Shown here: positions 43,941-53,999 of the stretch, piece after piece
Position numbering within the stretch: position 1 is the first letter of the stretch
How the letters are laid out: every line of letters starts with the position of its first letter
Source of the DNA: Tenodera sinensis
Lineage: Eukaryota; Arthropoda; Insecta; Mantodea; Mantidae
Direction of reading: 5' to 3'
DNA length: 64,000 nucleotides
NCBI GenBank assembly: GCA_030765045.1
Contig: CM060971.1
Location: forward strand, 119,947,330 to 120,011,329
Translations under genes and position numbers: made by a program
Notes under the pieces: generated by a model
Told to the model about the DNA's origin: nothing
Database searches by the model: none
The model's input: only the letters and a program-made list of their open reading frames with translations

Positions 43941-45200
43941 GGGTTATCTTAGGTATATATAACATCCAGGATACACCACACATTTGTAATTTCCCAGGCA
44001 CAGTCATAATTTTAAAGCAAAATGAAGTTGACAATGTTTGGTTCATCTTAATTTTAAATGCAATAAGGACTGCCACATTCTTGTTTCACATAATATCCAA
44101 GTACCTACAAAGAGAATAATAATTTACTGAATTTGCATGGCCTGAAAGTCTCTCTGAAGGTGTTACCTGTTTATTTGGCACAACCTCTATGCTATAATAT
44201 TCTAGCTTTTGAAGAAATAATGGGTGATTCATTAAAAATTATTATCATTATCAACAATACAATCTTGTATAGTAATTCAGATATAACAATGACAGCATTT
44301 ATGAAACCTGTAAATTTTAAGACCAAAATACTACAGTCATGATAACCATTGTGCATTAGAGAAGCTGAAAAATTGAAAGTAGGTATCTGTGGTAGGTATC
44401 TATGTATAATGAAACAATATTAATTTAACCCTTTCTTGTATTACCTATGCCTTCATATATTAAGTACAGCAAAGAATACAGACATTTATAGATATAGAAC
44501 ATTTACAAGTACTTAACTCAAGTTAAATATCCTGCTGTTGATTTGCATAGGAGGTGTTATTACCAGTTTACCCTTTTCCTAAAATTACATTAAACTTTTG
44601 GACAGTTGTCCCATTTGACAGCAACCAGATAACAATACTTGTTTATTGTAAATATTGCAAGGTAATTTCATCAGTAATTTAAAATTAATTCTGAATTAAT
44701 TTGAAATAGTAATTTCCTCGGAAACAATTTTCCTGTCATATTTGAGTATTTCTACGTGATTTCTACACAAGGATACACATGTTTGGTATTAGTTTTGGGA
44801 TAAAATTACATATATTTTATTTGCGCTTGTATCTCATTCATTACAATAATTCTGCCTAGGTCTTACACTAATTATTTCAAAAACAGCAGGCTTTCAAGTA
44901 TACATTAGTGGTGCTATGTTTCGGCACCATCTCCAATGCATTTTGTTCATTTTGTTCGCATTCCGTATGGCGATTGACGGGGGCGAACGTTCGAGACAAA
45001 GCCATACTTGAACTAAAATCAGTTATTGATCCTACGTCATATTATAAAACAATGGAAGCTTAATTAAATGTATTACTGGAAATGTAAATTGTACAAGTTG
45101 AAAATTTGTCGACATACGGTGATAAACAAATAGCCTCTTTTGCTCACACCTTTGCAGAGCTTTTTATTTACATCTAGCAGCTATTACTAACTAAATGGAC
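43941..45200. other. Unassigned intergenic sequence
   Basis: AT-rich, no domain-bearing frame. The stretch from about 44930 is less AT-rich and could include a promoter region for the + strand LRR gene. This is inference only. Confidence 0.35.
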
Positions 45201-46161
45201 TTTACCAATATTTTGGTGCGGCGTTTATTTGCGAGGTCTGAAGCTGTGAAGGTTTGGTGGCTGCGGACGAACGAAAACTAGATAATTCCCATTGCTGCAC
45301 ACGTACATAGGTACGTGGTAAGTAGCTCTAATGCAGTTAGTGGTGATCAGTGAATCTGAGTTGTAGATACACAATATCGAATCAACGCTAACTGCAAGGT
45401 TATACTTTGATAGGTAATGAAATTGTTTGTCGGTTTTTAAATTATAGTAATGATGGCATTGTGATTTTGCAGTTTTTCAGTTATTTTTATCGTTCTTGTC
45501 TCTTTAATGCTACAACTATTGGTTGAATATATGCCCTATATAGGTTATGTTGCGGCAAGCATAGATAATATATCACTGTTATTGCATTGTCAAAACAACT
45601 TCGCTTGCGTAACGCTCGTATGCTTGGTAATGAGATGGTTAGCTTGCTTAGCTAAAGTTTGGGAACATTTAAGTATTTGGTAATCAGTGCTATAACTAAA
45701 CGATAAAGATGGATGCATAGTTCATATATATTTCACTGTTTACTAATGGTTTGGGTTGTCATGTACTGATTGGCAATTAGTTGCTGCCCACATCTTTGGC
45801 TTAGTTGTATTGTAAATGTGTAATTCTATGATATCAAGAGCATGTTGTTAAAAGAGGGTTCTTATAAATAAAATTTGATCTGTAGCATTGGACAGTCAGT
45901 TCAGTTTCACAACATATGAAATTATCCAAGGTGCAGCTCTTAATTGTATTTGTGAATGATGTAAGAATAAAAGTATCCAAATATTCCTGTCCCAAGTGTA
46001 GATAGCAGTAAATCACTCACATGTTCAACTGTTTTAATATAGAATGCATTATCTATTTCGCTTGCCATTTTTTCTTTAGTAATATTAATTTAACGTTGAC
46101 CAGGGTGAGGGAAGACTAACTTTGTATAACTTACTTACTCTAGTTTTTGTTTTAACTGCAG
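45200..46161 (+). promoter_or_regulatory. Probable 5' UTR exon/intron region of the + strand LRR gene
   Basis: The first coding exon is entered through an acceptor at 46161, so a 5' non-coding exon must lie upstream. A candidate donor GTAAGT follows GGTACGTG near 45319, in a locally less AT-rich stretch. No core promoter motif is convincing. Confidence 0.3.
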
Positions 46162-46174
46162 ATTTTGGCCCAAA

Positions 46175-46527
46175 ATGCAACATGCACAACCAGTGTTGCT
46201 GGAAAAGCTTGCCATGAAAGCAGCATGTAACTATCTGACGCAGTTGTGCCAGAGAATTGTGAAGGTGCCCCAGCCGAGAGATGAAGACAGAGCATACTGG
46301 CTCACCGTCACAAATGCAGCAATCAAGCAAATTCAGGACCTCGTAATCCAATACGTTCCCTGTTCCATTGCCAATGAATGGCTTCAGAAGTTCCTAATGA
46401 CCTTAGACCAGCAATTATTTTTGGAAGTGAGACATAGGCTCTCTGAACCATGGTGCAGATTGCTGACACGCCAGATAACAGTATCAATTATTCCTCCGTC
46501 CGTTACAAAACTTTATTGCAATTGCAG
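46175..46527 (+). CDS. Leucine-rich-repeat protein (plus gene), coding exon 1
   Basis: The exon begins at 46162 after TTTTAACTGCAG. The ATG at 46175 opens MQHAQPVLLEKLAMKAACNY, which aligns with the start of the minus-strand paralog. About 118 codons follow, mostly helical and hydrophobic (RAYWLTVTNAAIKQIQDLV, NEWLQKFLMTLDQQLFLEV). The donor GTAAAA at 46528 leaves two bases of an Arg codon that exon 2 completes. This intron (6.9 kb) has no counterpart in the paralog, whose sequence here is continuous. The function is not recognisable. Confidence 0.82.
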
Positions 46528-46616
46528 GTAAAACTTACTTTCACATTATCATCTCAGTACATTAAGCTGAATACAACAGAAACCCTTAGACTTAAAGTAG
46601 CATAATATTTTTAAAA

Positions 46617-46715
46617 AAAGTCTGATGTGTTGCACTCACATGACTTTCTCTACTCTTATACTATTCTTACAAAGTCTTATTCCTTTATCTTTATGTTAGT
46701 TGAGATAAACATTTG
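46617..46715 (+). repeat. R1-family 5' fragment
   Basis: GTCTGATGTGTTGCACTCAC, then GACTTTCTCTAC and GTTAGTTGAGATAAACATTTG, where the match ends. Confidence 0.8.
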
Positions 46716-46839
46716 CAGCCTGTTCGGAGGTCTTTTGCTCGCCCAGTATACTTACTTTACTCCTTTTAATACGCTTTGATTCTCACCTCTTCCTCATGAC
46801 CCAAGTCTGTGACATGTCGTGAAAATGTTGGATATTATA

Positions 46840-47272
46840 CTGGTTCCCAAAATTAGACCAACAAACTTTGGGAGCTGCTAGATAATATTATTTTAAACAG
46901 TTTTTGTTAAGGAAAGTTTTTTGCTGCGGTGCTTCATTTAAGCGCTAGACGAATTAATGTTATAGATTACTGCCTCCCACCCAGTTTACGTATTTACGGC
47001 AAAACCAACACTGCAAATTAGTATTGCATTTATCTTAGTCAGGCATACAATCTTAATCCAAGAAACAGACACAGAACACATAAACAAAACACAAACATCT
47101 CATTGTTTACAGTTGATCACAGCATTACTATTGAAAGTAAATGTTGGAACGCACATCCATTGCGATTAACACTAAGAGCGCATTGGCATACCACATTCTG
47201 CCATACTCTCACAAAGGCACCAGCCATTCCCGTGGTTTAAAAGTTTGTTGGTCTAATTTTGGGACATTCTGT
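46840..47272. mobile_element. Foldback/MITE element copy 3
   Basis: Left end CTGGTTCCCAAAATTAG beside TA. The right end GGTCTAATTTTGGGACATTC is inverted. Internal blocks match copies 1 and 2 (TTAAGCGCTAGACGAATTAATG, split over two lines; CACCAGCCATTCCCGTGG). It lies in intron 1 of the + strand LRR gene. Confidence 0.83.
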
Positions 47273-47801
47273 GTATATATGGTAGTAACCCTGATGTTTA
47301 CTGTTCCAAGGAGGTTTATCCTTCCAAAGCAACAAACATGCCAGCTGAAGAGCTTACACAAAGTTTTATAACTTTCTGTGTATATATGGTAGTAACCCTG
47401 ATGTTTACTGTTCCAAGGAGGTTTATCCGTCCAAAGCAACAAACATGCCAGCTGAAGAGCTTACACAAAGTTTCATAACTTTCTGTGTATATATGGTAGT
47501 AACCCTGATGTTTACTGTTCCAAGGAGGTTTATCCGTCCAAAGCAACAAACATGCCAGCTGAAGAGCTTACACAAAGTTTCATAACTTTCTGTGTATATA
47601 TGGTAGTAACCCTGATGTTTACTGTTCCAAGGAGGTTTATCCTTCCAAAGCAACAAACATGCCAGCTGAAGAGCTTACACAAAGTTTCATAACTTTCTGT
47701 GTATATATGGTAGTAACCCTGATGTTTACTGTTCCAAGGAGGTTTATCCGTCCAAAGCAACAAACATGCCAGCTGAAGAGCTTACACAAAGTTTCATAAC
47801 C
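47267..47801. repeat. 107-bp tandem array (5 copies)
   Basis: TTCTGTGTATATATGG occurs at 47267, 47374, 47481, 47588 and 47695, an exact 107-bp period. Differences are few (CCTTCC/CCGTCC, TTTTAT/TTTCAT). The reported minus frames of 77 aa are shadows of the period. Confidence 0.97.
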
Positions 47802-47930
47802 AAACTGCCTATATAAAGTTCAGAGTTAAATGTAGGAAACAAGTTCTTCACTTTGTTCTCCATCTTTAAATTTTTGAAATTGGGATTAGGTCTTCCGTTT
47901 TAACTAACTCTAACTTACCACACAATTAAT
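47802..47930 (-). repeat. R3-family flank of the 107-bp array
   Basis: CTTCACTTTGTTCTCCATC and AACTAACTCTAACTTA are the reverse complement of 43745-43830. Confidence 0.75.
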
Positions 47931-48245
47931 ATGATTGAAATGATTTATTAAAGGGGAGCAAAACACAAAAATCATATTTCTTCCTAAATTAAGGTTATGA
48001 GCTTTAACATGCATTGGTAAGATTGTTTTCTTCCTATGCAATACCATTATAGCTGTGCATCAACTCCATCCGCACCTTGCCGGTATGTGGTTACTGCTGC
48101 ACGTGCACTAATTGTTCTTGTTGGTATAAAGTTCAAGGACAATGTGTGTTTTGGTGATGGTATTATTGAGTCAGTTTAGTATTATACAAACATTGTAATA
48201 TTGTGCATAAGGCTGCAATGTGAGAAGCGAATTCATTTTCACTCA
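47931..48245. other. Unassigned intronic sequence
   Basis: Nothing recognised. Confidence 0.3.
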
Positions 48246-48247
48246 AA

Positions 48248-49160
48248 TCAAGGAAGAATTGAAGCTGTTAACAGCAAAGCAACAGAATCTAAAATAAGAA
48301 AGCTTTACTTATCTTAGTAATTGCTGCAAGTTTTCCAAATGCTGTTGACTAGTTTGAAGGTGTTTTCGTCACATTTTCAAAGCTTTATTAAACCCAATGT
48401 GGTGGAAGCACCTTGAAACTAAAGGGTGTATGGAATAAGAAGGCACATGAGGCGGCTGAGAGCAAGTAGCCTATCCTAGAAAGACGACGTTGCCCAGTTC
48501 GTTAACGCGCTGCCTAGCACAATATTTGCTTTTCACTATTCTCTTTGTACTCATCAAATCCAGCAACGGTTCATTATTGCAAAGAATTCCATTGAAAATA
48601 GCTAGAAATTTTGAAGCTGAATGACCAAAAAGCAATAATTTAGATGACCCTCAGCCTAAGATATATGTGATTGAATAAACACTGTGCTCAGCGACAACAA
48701 ACGACACTTGCCTTGCATCATGATTGTTTATTTATCGTCTCAAGTGGTGAGATGTCTGCAGGAAAGGAAAAGGAATTTAGTTTATTCTTATGCGTGTTCC
48801 AAGTCTGACGTATATGTAGTGTTACCTGTGTCTTATAATTACTGTAACTCGTTTTGTTGCTAAGAAACATGGCATTATGAAAACCTGGTACAAGCGTCTT
48901 ACAGACAAGTAAATCAAAAGGAAAAGCATTGCATTCAGATGCGTGGGCTATTATTCATGCTCACTTGCATATCTCCCCTCTCTTTCGCATAGCGATATGC
49001 TCTGGCAACAGTGCATCATAGCTGAATAGCGATTGGAGCTACTCATGTGCCTTCCTATTTCGTGCACTCCTTAGTCAGCAGCATTTGAAGAACTTGCAGC
49101 AAATACTAAGATGAGTGGTACTTTTAGTTTCTAATTTGTTCTTATTTTAGATTCATTTTC
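48248..49160. repeat. R2-family foldback element, about 0.9 kb
   Basis: It opens GAAGCTGTTAACAGCAAAGC, AGAATCTAAAATAAGAA and CTTTACTTATCTTAG. It closes with the inverted CTAAGATGAGTGGTACTTTT, AGTTTCTAATTTGTTC and TTATTTTAGATTC. A further inner inverted pair is AAGGCACATGAG (about 48440 and 49045). No coding capacity seen. Confidence 0.7.
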
Positions 49161-49660
49161 ACTCGTTTCCAAACAGAAACAAATCTCCCAAAAGACATAG
49201 AATGTGGGTAGAATTTTGCAAAAAAAAAAAGTTTTGTGCCAGGTCATAGTATTTGTTTATGTTCCTTCCATTTTAAGGGCACATTATTGAATAGACGCAG
49301 TTATTAAGAAAGCAGCTTTATTAAAACTTGGAATTATTTGTACTATAAGGAAAAATGAAGATACTTCAAGTTATAGAAAGAGAATTGATCCTTCACTATC
49401 TCCATCTAAAAGCAAACAACAAAGAAGAGAACGATATGAGGCTAGAAGTCATAAAAACATTTTGCTGAAGCATGTGATAGTGTTATTTGCAAAAAAACTG
49501 ACAATGAAAGGGATGATGATAAAATTAGTGAAAGAGAATTCAGAATAGGCGATACTGAATTTGTAAGGAAATATACTCACGATATATTGTTGGAACCTAA
49601 AACATCTATGAAACAAGCAAGGATAAGGAAGATCAGGATAAGTTGAATGAATATGCGATC
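49161..49660. other. Unassigned intronic sequence
   Basis: A lysine-rich + strand frame at about 49290-49560 and a minus frame at 49449-49760 have no recognised motif. They could be remains of a Penelope-like element, given the neighbouring end sequence. Confidence 0.3.
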
Positions 49661-49840
49661 TGAAGCTTTCATGGTGACGGACATATCTAAGATGTTCTCG
49701 GGCTTTGAGCTGGGTGTAGTGATGAGCCATCAACGTTTCGGGAATGTGCATCTCTCCCATCGTCAGGATGATGAATGACTGACCAAGTCATTATCATTAT
49801 CTCCTGAAACGTCTATGACTCGAAGTCCGAGAACATCTTG
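49660..49840. repeat. Penelope end-like sequence, inverted
   Basis: GAAGCTTTCATGGTGAC at about 49663 parallels the tail of the inner Penelope at 26170. AAGATGTTCTCGGGCTT (49690) and the complement of TCCGAGAACATCTTG (49827) form an inverted pair around TTCGGGAATGTGCATC. Confidence 0.5.
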
Positions 49841-49949
49841 AATAAGTTGAACGAAAATTTCTACGAACCTATACTACAGATTTTGATACTAGGATAACAA
49901 GGAAGAAAAAGAGGGAAGAATAGGAGAATAAATTAAAGAATTATTCTGT

Positions 49950-50215
49950 TTGAGAGGTAGAACTGCAACTTAAAAATTCAATGTCACAGCCGGGATTTGA
50001 ACCACAGAACCTCTGCTTACTAGGTGGGTGCTCTAACCTTTAAGCTACTGTGACAACCTGCCAGAGTGACATTGAATTCTCAAACCAGTTCGTATTTTTC
50101 CTGGTAAATCACAAAGGCAGTCTCACATCAGAGACAATTACCCCAATGGTGACTTACTATTGCAAGTACTTTATGTCCTGGGATTAAATAACCTTCAGAT
50201 GGTAATTATTATTTA
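49950..50215 (-). repeat. S1 tRNA-core SINE
   Basis: Minus core with GGGATTTGAACCACAG (box B complement) and CTCTAACCTTTAAGCTACTG (box A complement), followed by the S1 body to GGTAATTATTATTTATG. Confidence 0.85.
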
Positions 50216-50475
50216 TGCCCATAAACTTACTGTTGGTGTTTTTAAATACACAAGCTGTGTGTGGGCAATGTTTGAGAGGTAGAACTGGAACTTAAAAATT
50301 CAATGTCACAGTAGCTTAATGGTTAGAGCACCCGCCTAGTAAGTGGAGGGTCTGTGGTTCAAATCCTGGCTGTGGCATTGAATTTTTAAGTTCCAGTTCT
50401 ACCTCTCAAACTTTGCCCACACACGGCTTGTGTGTTTAAAAACACCAACAGTAAGTTTGTTGGCGTACATAAATA
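50205..50475 (+). repeat. S1 symmetrical copy: tRNA core between ~110-bp inverted arms
   Basis: The left arm from ATTATTTATGCCCATAAAC to AATTCAATGTCACA and the right arm from TGTGGCATTGAATTTTTAAG to GCGTACATAAATAATAATTA are reverse complements. Between them lies a + strand tRNA-like core: GTAGCTTAATGGTTAGAGC (box A) and GTGGTTCAAATCC (box B), with CGCCTAGTAAGTGGAGG in the anticodon-arm position. This is the clearest copy of the symmetrical form. Confidence 0.9.
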
Positions 50476-50487
50476 ATAATTATTCTG

Positions 50488-50690
50488 TTGTTTAACGATA
50501 CTGTCAATTGCCAGGATCACATCAGCATCACCAATGTGCTGGAATTTCGTCCCACAGGAGTTCTTTTACATGCCAGTGAATCTACTGACATAGAGCTGTC
50601 GTTTTTAAGCACACTTGATTTGAAGCCGCAAAGTTGGGATGAGTAGGTCAGCATCTAACCAATTGAGCCACCCAGACCGACAGGAGGAGA
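50488..50690 (-). repeat. S2 tRNA-derived SINE
   Basis: GATACTGTCAATTGCCAGGA, then ACATGCCAGTGAATCTACT, and at the far end TAACCAATTGAGCCACCCAG, the complement of a tRNA-like box A region. Confidence 0.8.
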
Positions 50691-50970
50691 AGTACAGTGT
50701 TTGATCATGCATGGAAATGAAACTAGAGTGGAATATTTCATTGTTGCTTGGACATTTCTACTTTTAGTTTTCAAAGTGTGTGTTTTATGTAGAAATGAAA
50801 TGAAAACAATTTCTCATTACATTAGACAATGCTATGTCTTAAAATATGTGTTATTGCGGTAATACATCAGGAGAAAACCAGAAGGAAATGCTTCAATAGC
50901 AAGTTCATCATTATTATCTGGTAGGTAAAATTGTTTCAGAAATTTAAGTCCCTCTGCAAATAACAGGGTT
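50691..50970. other. Unassigned intronic sequence
   Basis: Nothing recognised. Confidence 0.3.
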
Positions 50971-50986
50971 TGACAATTTTTTCAAG

Positions 50987-51232
50987 AGGAAAACAGCGGT
51001 TGCAGCCTTCCGACTATTGACAAATCACGACTGCTTAGCAAGTCATCTCTACAGAATGGGTATCTCAGCCTCACCTATATGTGTCCTGTGTAACGATCCA
51101 GCAGAAATGAACGGAGACCACTTGAAGACCTGTGAAGCATTAAGATCAGAAGAAACTACAGTTCAAAAGTATTGGAAAGCACGAATGTTAATGGCTTCAT
51201 TGCCAGATGCAAGGCACTAGAAAACAACAACA
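50987..51232 (+). mobile_element. LINE 3' end (relative of the LINE at 1.3 kb) with 14-bp target duplication
   Basis: It encodes KTAVAAFRLLTNHDCLASHL, PICVLCNDPAEMNGDHLK and KYWKARMLMASLPDARH then a stop, aligning with the C-terminus of the 1.3-3.5 kb LINE but clearly diverged. It ends in CAACAACAA. ACAATTTTTTCAAG flanks it at 50973-50986 and 51233-51246. Confidence 0.93.
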
Positions 51233-51246
51233 ACAATTTTTTCAAG

Positions 51247-51665
51247 GCCTACATTTGATAAAACCATTGGAAACATGGCAGCACCAGTTATTAGATCAAT
51301 TTGAGTTCAAGAAAGAAAAAAGAACTTGAATTCATTAAATGGTTGTGGTATACCTTTATGGTTGGCAGGGGACAGGCAGTATAACTCTCCAGGATTTTCA
51401 GCCAAATATTTACTTTATTCCATCATGGATTTAAATTCTCGCAAAATTATTGATTTTGAACTTGTTTAAAGAGGTATTTGAAAGGTGATTTGGTAAAGGC
51501 TGCTTGCGACAACATGATGAATAGGCTTGTGAAACGGGAAACGTGCACAGTTGAAATTTTTCTCACCAACAGACATAAAGGTATAAGATATCTGTTAAAA
51601 ACTCAGTACACAGAACATGAATTTGACGTATGGCATTTGCCTAAAAGTCTATTGAAGAAAAACTA
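51247..51665 (+). pseudogene. DDE-type transposase fragment (family uncertain, Kolobok-like guess)
   Basis: The frame near 51370-51470 reads YNSPGFSAKYLLYSIMDLNS and RKIIDFELV then a stop. From 51478 it continues GDLVKAACDNMM, VEIFLTNRHKGIRYLLK and HEFDVWHLPKSLLKKN. The pattern SPG..AKY...S.MD..S..I.DF..V, then T.RH..I, then FDVWH.(A/P)K matches a transposase-like family widespread in invertebrate and fish genomes. Stops in the middle show that it is dead. Confidence 0.62.
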
Positions 51666-52370
51666 AAATTTTAGAGAAACAATACACAGAGTTGATGGTA
51701 TGGAAGACCACCATAAATAACCACTTATGATGAGCTGCACTAAACTGTAGCGAGAACACTCGTGTTAATTGAAAAATTGACATAAATTCTTCCTCATATA
51801 AAAATGAACATAAATGGCTAGAAAATGAATGAAAAATTCATAGACATGAATTATTGGAAGAAGATGAAATAAATAAATTACAGATTAAAGGCAAATGAAG
51901 CACCTATCATGATCTGAAGGAAATCTTCAAAGATTTGGTTCACACTTGACATTGTATACATACTGGAAGTTTGGTGAGATGTCAGTCTTCATCTCAGAAA
52001 TGCTCCAACTTGCATCAATGCATGGAATCAGGACAGTCTTTGGTGTTAACACTGTGTCGGAATTGCTATCAGACGAATAAGCATGGATACCAAGTTTGCT
52101 CGTTTTCAAAGCAGATTTTGGACTGCTATTTATCACTTGGTATTAACACATGAACCTTGTTTACCATTTAAAACATCACATCTTGGAACTACGGACATCA
52201 TGTGTCATATTAACAACTGCAAGTAGCATGAGAACCACTCACCTTGGGACGGTCAAACTGCCTGTGTTGCTATCTATTCTAAATGACCAATAAACTGATG
52301 AAATAATATTTATTTTTGTGTTTAATTCCCTTTTAAATAAGCTTAAAGTAACACCATTTACTGAATTACC
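51666..52370. other. Unassigned intronic sequence
   Basis: Short frames at 51927-52153 on both strands lack any domain. Confidence 0.35.
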
Positions 52371-52374
52371 AATG

Positions 52375-52580
52375 CTTTGAATATTCAGCAGCAAAATTCA
52401 CTTAATGCTCTGAACAAACACTGTTTTCACTTCGAATGCACCTACACGTTGTGCATGCATTTCTCTGTTGCTGTTGTGTTGCCATGATAGCAGGCTATGT
52501 AGTGAGAATATCTTAGCACCTCTCTTAGGCTGTTAGAAGAACTAAATCCACACCTCGCTATTGAGCCTAGCAAACACTAA
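52375..52580 (-). repeat. R3-family repeat, partial
   Basis: The reverse complement of 43470-43660: ATTCAGCAGCAAAATTCAC, AGCAGGCTATGTAGTGAGAA, TAGAAGAACTAAA. Confidence 0.75.
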
Positions 52581-52589
52581 AAAATGTAG

Positions 52590-53125
52590 AACTGGATCTG
52601 AAAAATTCAGTGGTACAGCTGGGATTTGAACCACAGAACCTCCACTTACCAGCTGGGTGCTCTAACCATTAAGCTGCCGTGACAACCTGCCAGAATGACA
52701 TTGAATTCTCCAACCAATTTATATTTTTCTCCCGCTAAACCAGAAAAGCAGTCCTAAATCAGAAACAATTACCCCAATTGTGACTTACAGTTTGTCCAGA
52801 TTGTCATGACACTCCCCCACTCCTGAAGTATAGATGTGCAATAGAAGAGGTGTGCCCACTTGCATAATAGGAGAGGTGGGGATCAGTGCATCACTCGCTC
52901 GCTCTCACTGTGATACGTAAACATACACCGCTTGTGTGTGTGACTGCCTGAGTTCTGGCATCACTCGCTTGTTCCCCACCACTCCAGTAACTTCTCCTTA
53001 ATTTCCACTCTCTCACGCATGTCGAGTGTCAAGGACGTTCTGGACAAACTGAACTATCGTAAATACTCAACGTCCCGGGGTTAAATAACCTTCAGATGGT
53101 AATTATTGTTTATTTATGCCAACAA
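52590..53125 (-). repeat. S1 SINE interrupted by a MITE
   Basis: Minus S1 core (GGGATTTGAACCACAG, TCTAACCATTAAGCTGCCG) and body. The body is broken at GTGACTTAC (52788) and resumes at ACTATCGTAAATACTC (53053). Confidence 0.85.
52788..53051. mobile_element. 264-bp MITE inserted in S1
   Basis: The 13-bp termini CAGTTTGTCCAGA and TCTGGACAAACTG are perfect inverted repeats. The inversion continues imperfectly inward (GTCATGACACTC and GAGTGTCAAGGAC). S1 sequence continues on both sides. A target duplication longer than two bases is not obvious, so the superfamily is unassigned. Confidence 0.85.
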
Positions 53126-53245
53126 ACTTGCTGTTGGTTTACTGGGAGAAAAATATGAATTGGTTGGAGTAAGCGGGGGGTCTGCGTTTCAAATCCCAGC
53201 TGTAGCATTGAATTTTTAAGTTGCAGTTCTACCTCTCAAATAACT
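53120..53245 (+). repeat. S1 fragment
   Basis: It contains GCCAACAAACTTGCTGTTGG, then a jump to GCGTTTCAAATCCCAGCTG and GCATTGAATTTTTAAG. It is a short copy with most of the core deleted. Confidence 0.7.
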
Positions 53246-53424
53246 AATGTGTTTAGTTTTCAGTGAGTAATTTTTCCCAGATAGAGAGTTCTGCTGGTTT
53301 TGTAGAGGCTATTAAAAGCATAAGCTTTTCTTTTATTCATTCTTATGATCTCTATGGCCTGTTGCACATATAGAGGTGAAATTTTGTATAAGAAATTGAG
53401 AAGTTTTTTGTGACCTGTTGGCAG

Positions 53425-53821
53425 ATGGAACTTCCTGATCCCAGAAATCTACAGTGCTCTGAAGACTATGAAGAATCTGCAGCATGTGAAGCTGGGCTAC
53501 CAACAGGACGTGGAGCTTGATGACTTGTGTGAGGACGAGGAAGATGCTCTGCAAGAATGGGAGGAGGACAGTATCATCAGTGCCATCCAGCACATTAAGC
53601 ACTTAGTGACATTCAGTTTAGAGAGCTACTGTACCGACAGGATAGTAGCAGCACTGGCCGACAATCATCCAAGCTTGTGTAGTTTGCATCTTGAGTACTC
53701 GAGAGATATTACGGATAACATTGTCCCAATGATTCACAAGTTCCGCTGCCTCCAAGTCCTGTTTCTGGTCGGAACAAGCTTGTCCAACGAGGCAGTCATG
53801 ACACTTCTCCGCGAGCTGCCT
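53425..53821 (+). CDS. Leucine-rich-repeat protein (plus gene), coding exon 2
   Basis: It is entered after TGACCTGTTGGCAG (53411-53424). The first base completes the Arg split in exon 1. It then encodes WNFLIPEIYSALKTMKN and LRR-like units LQHVKLGY, LVTFSLES, LCSLHLEYS and LQVLFLVGTSLS, with an acidic loop (CEDEEDALQEWEED). It aligns with the last third of the minus-gene exon 1 (CTDRIVAALAD; LLRELP against LLEGLA). The donor GTAAGT at 53822 follows a complete codon (phase 0). If the donor were skipped, the frame would end at TAA 53855-53857. Confidence 0.85.
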
Positions 53822-53999
53822 GTAAGTACCAATCCACAATATACTGTATTGTATTAATGTTCCAAGTTTTCACTGCCAAGAAATATTAAAAATAATGTGC
53901 CACTACTGCAACTTGTTAGATCCATGGGAGAGAGTGCAGAGTATGTAAAAAAAGTAAACCCCAGCACAACAGCCCGGGAAGGGCCAAGGCTTGCTGCCC

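Noticed and set aside
50300..50365. Genuine tRNA genes at the S1 and S2 cores
   Set aside because: Box A and B are present, but the acceptor stems do not pair convincingly and the cores recur within longer repeats, so they are SINE heads.
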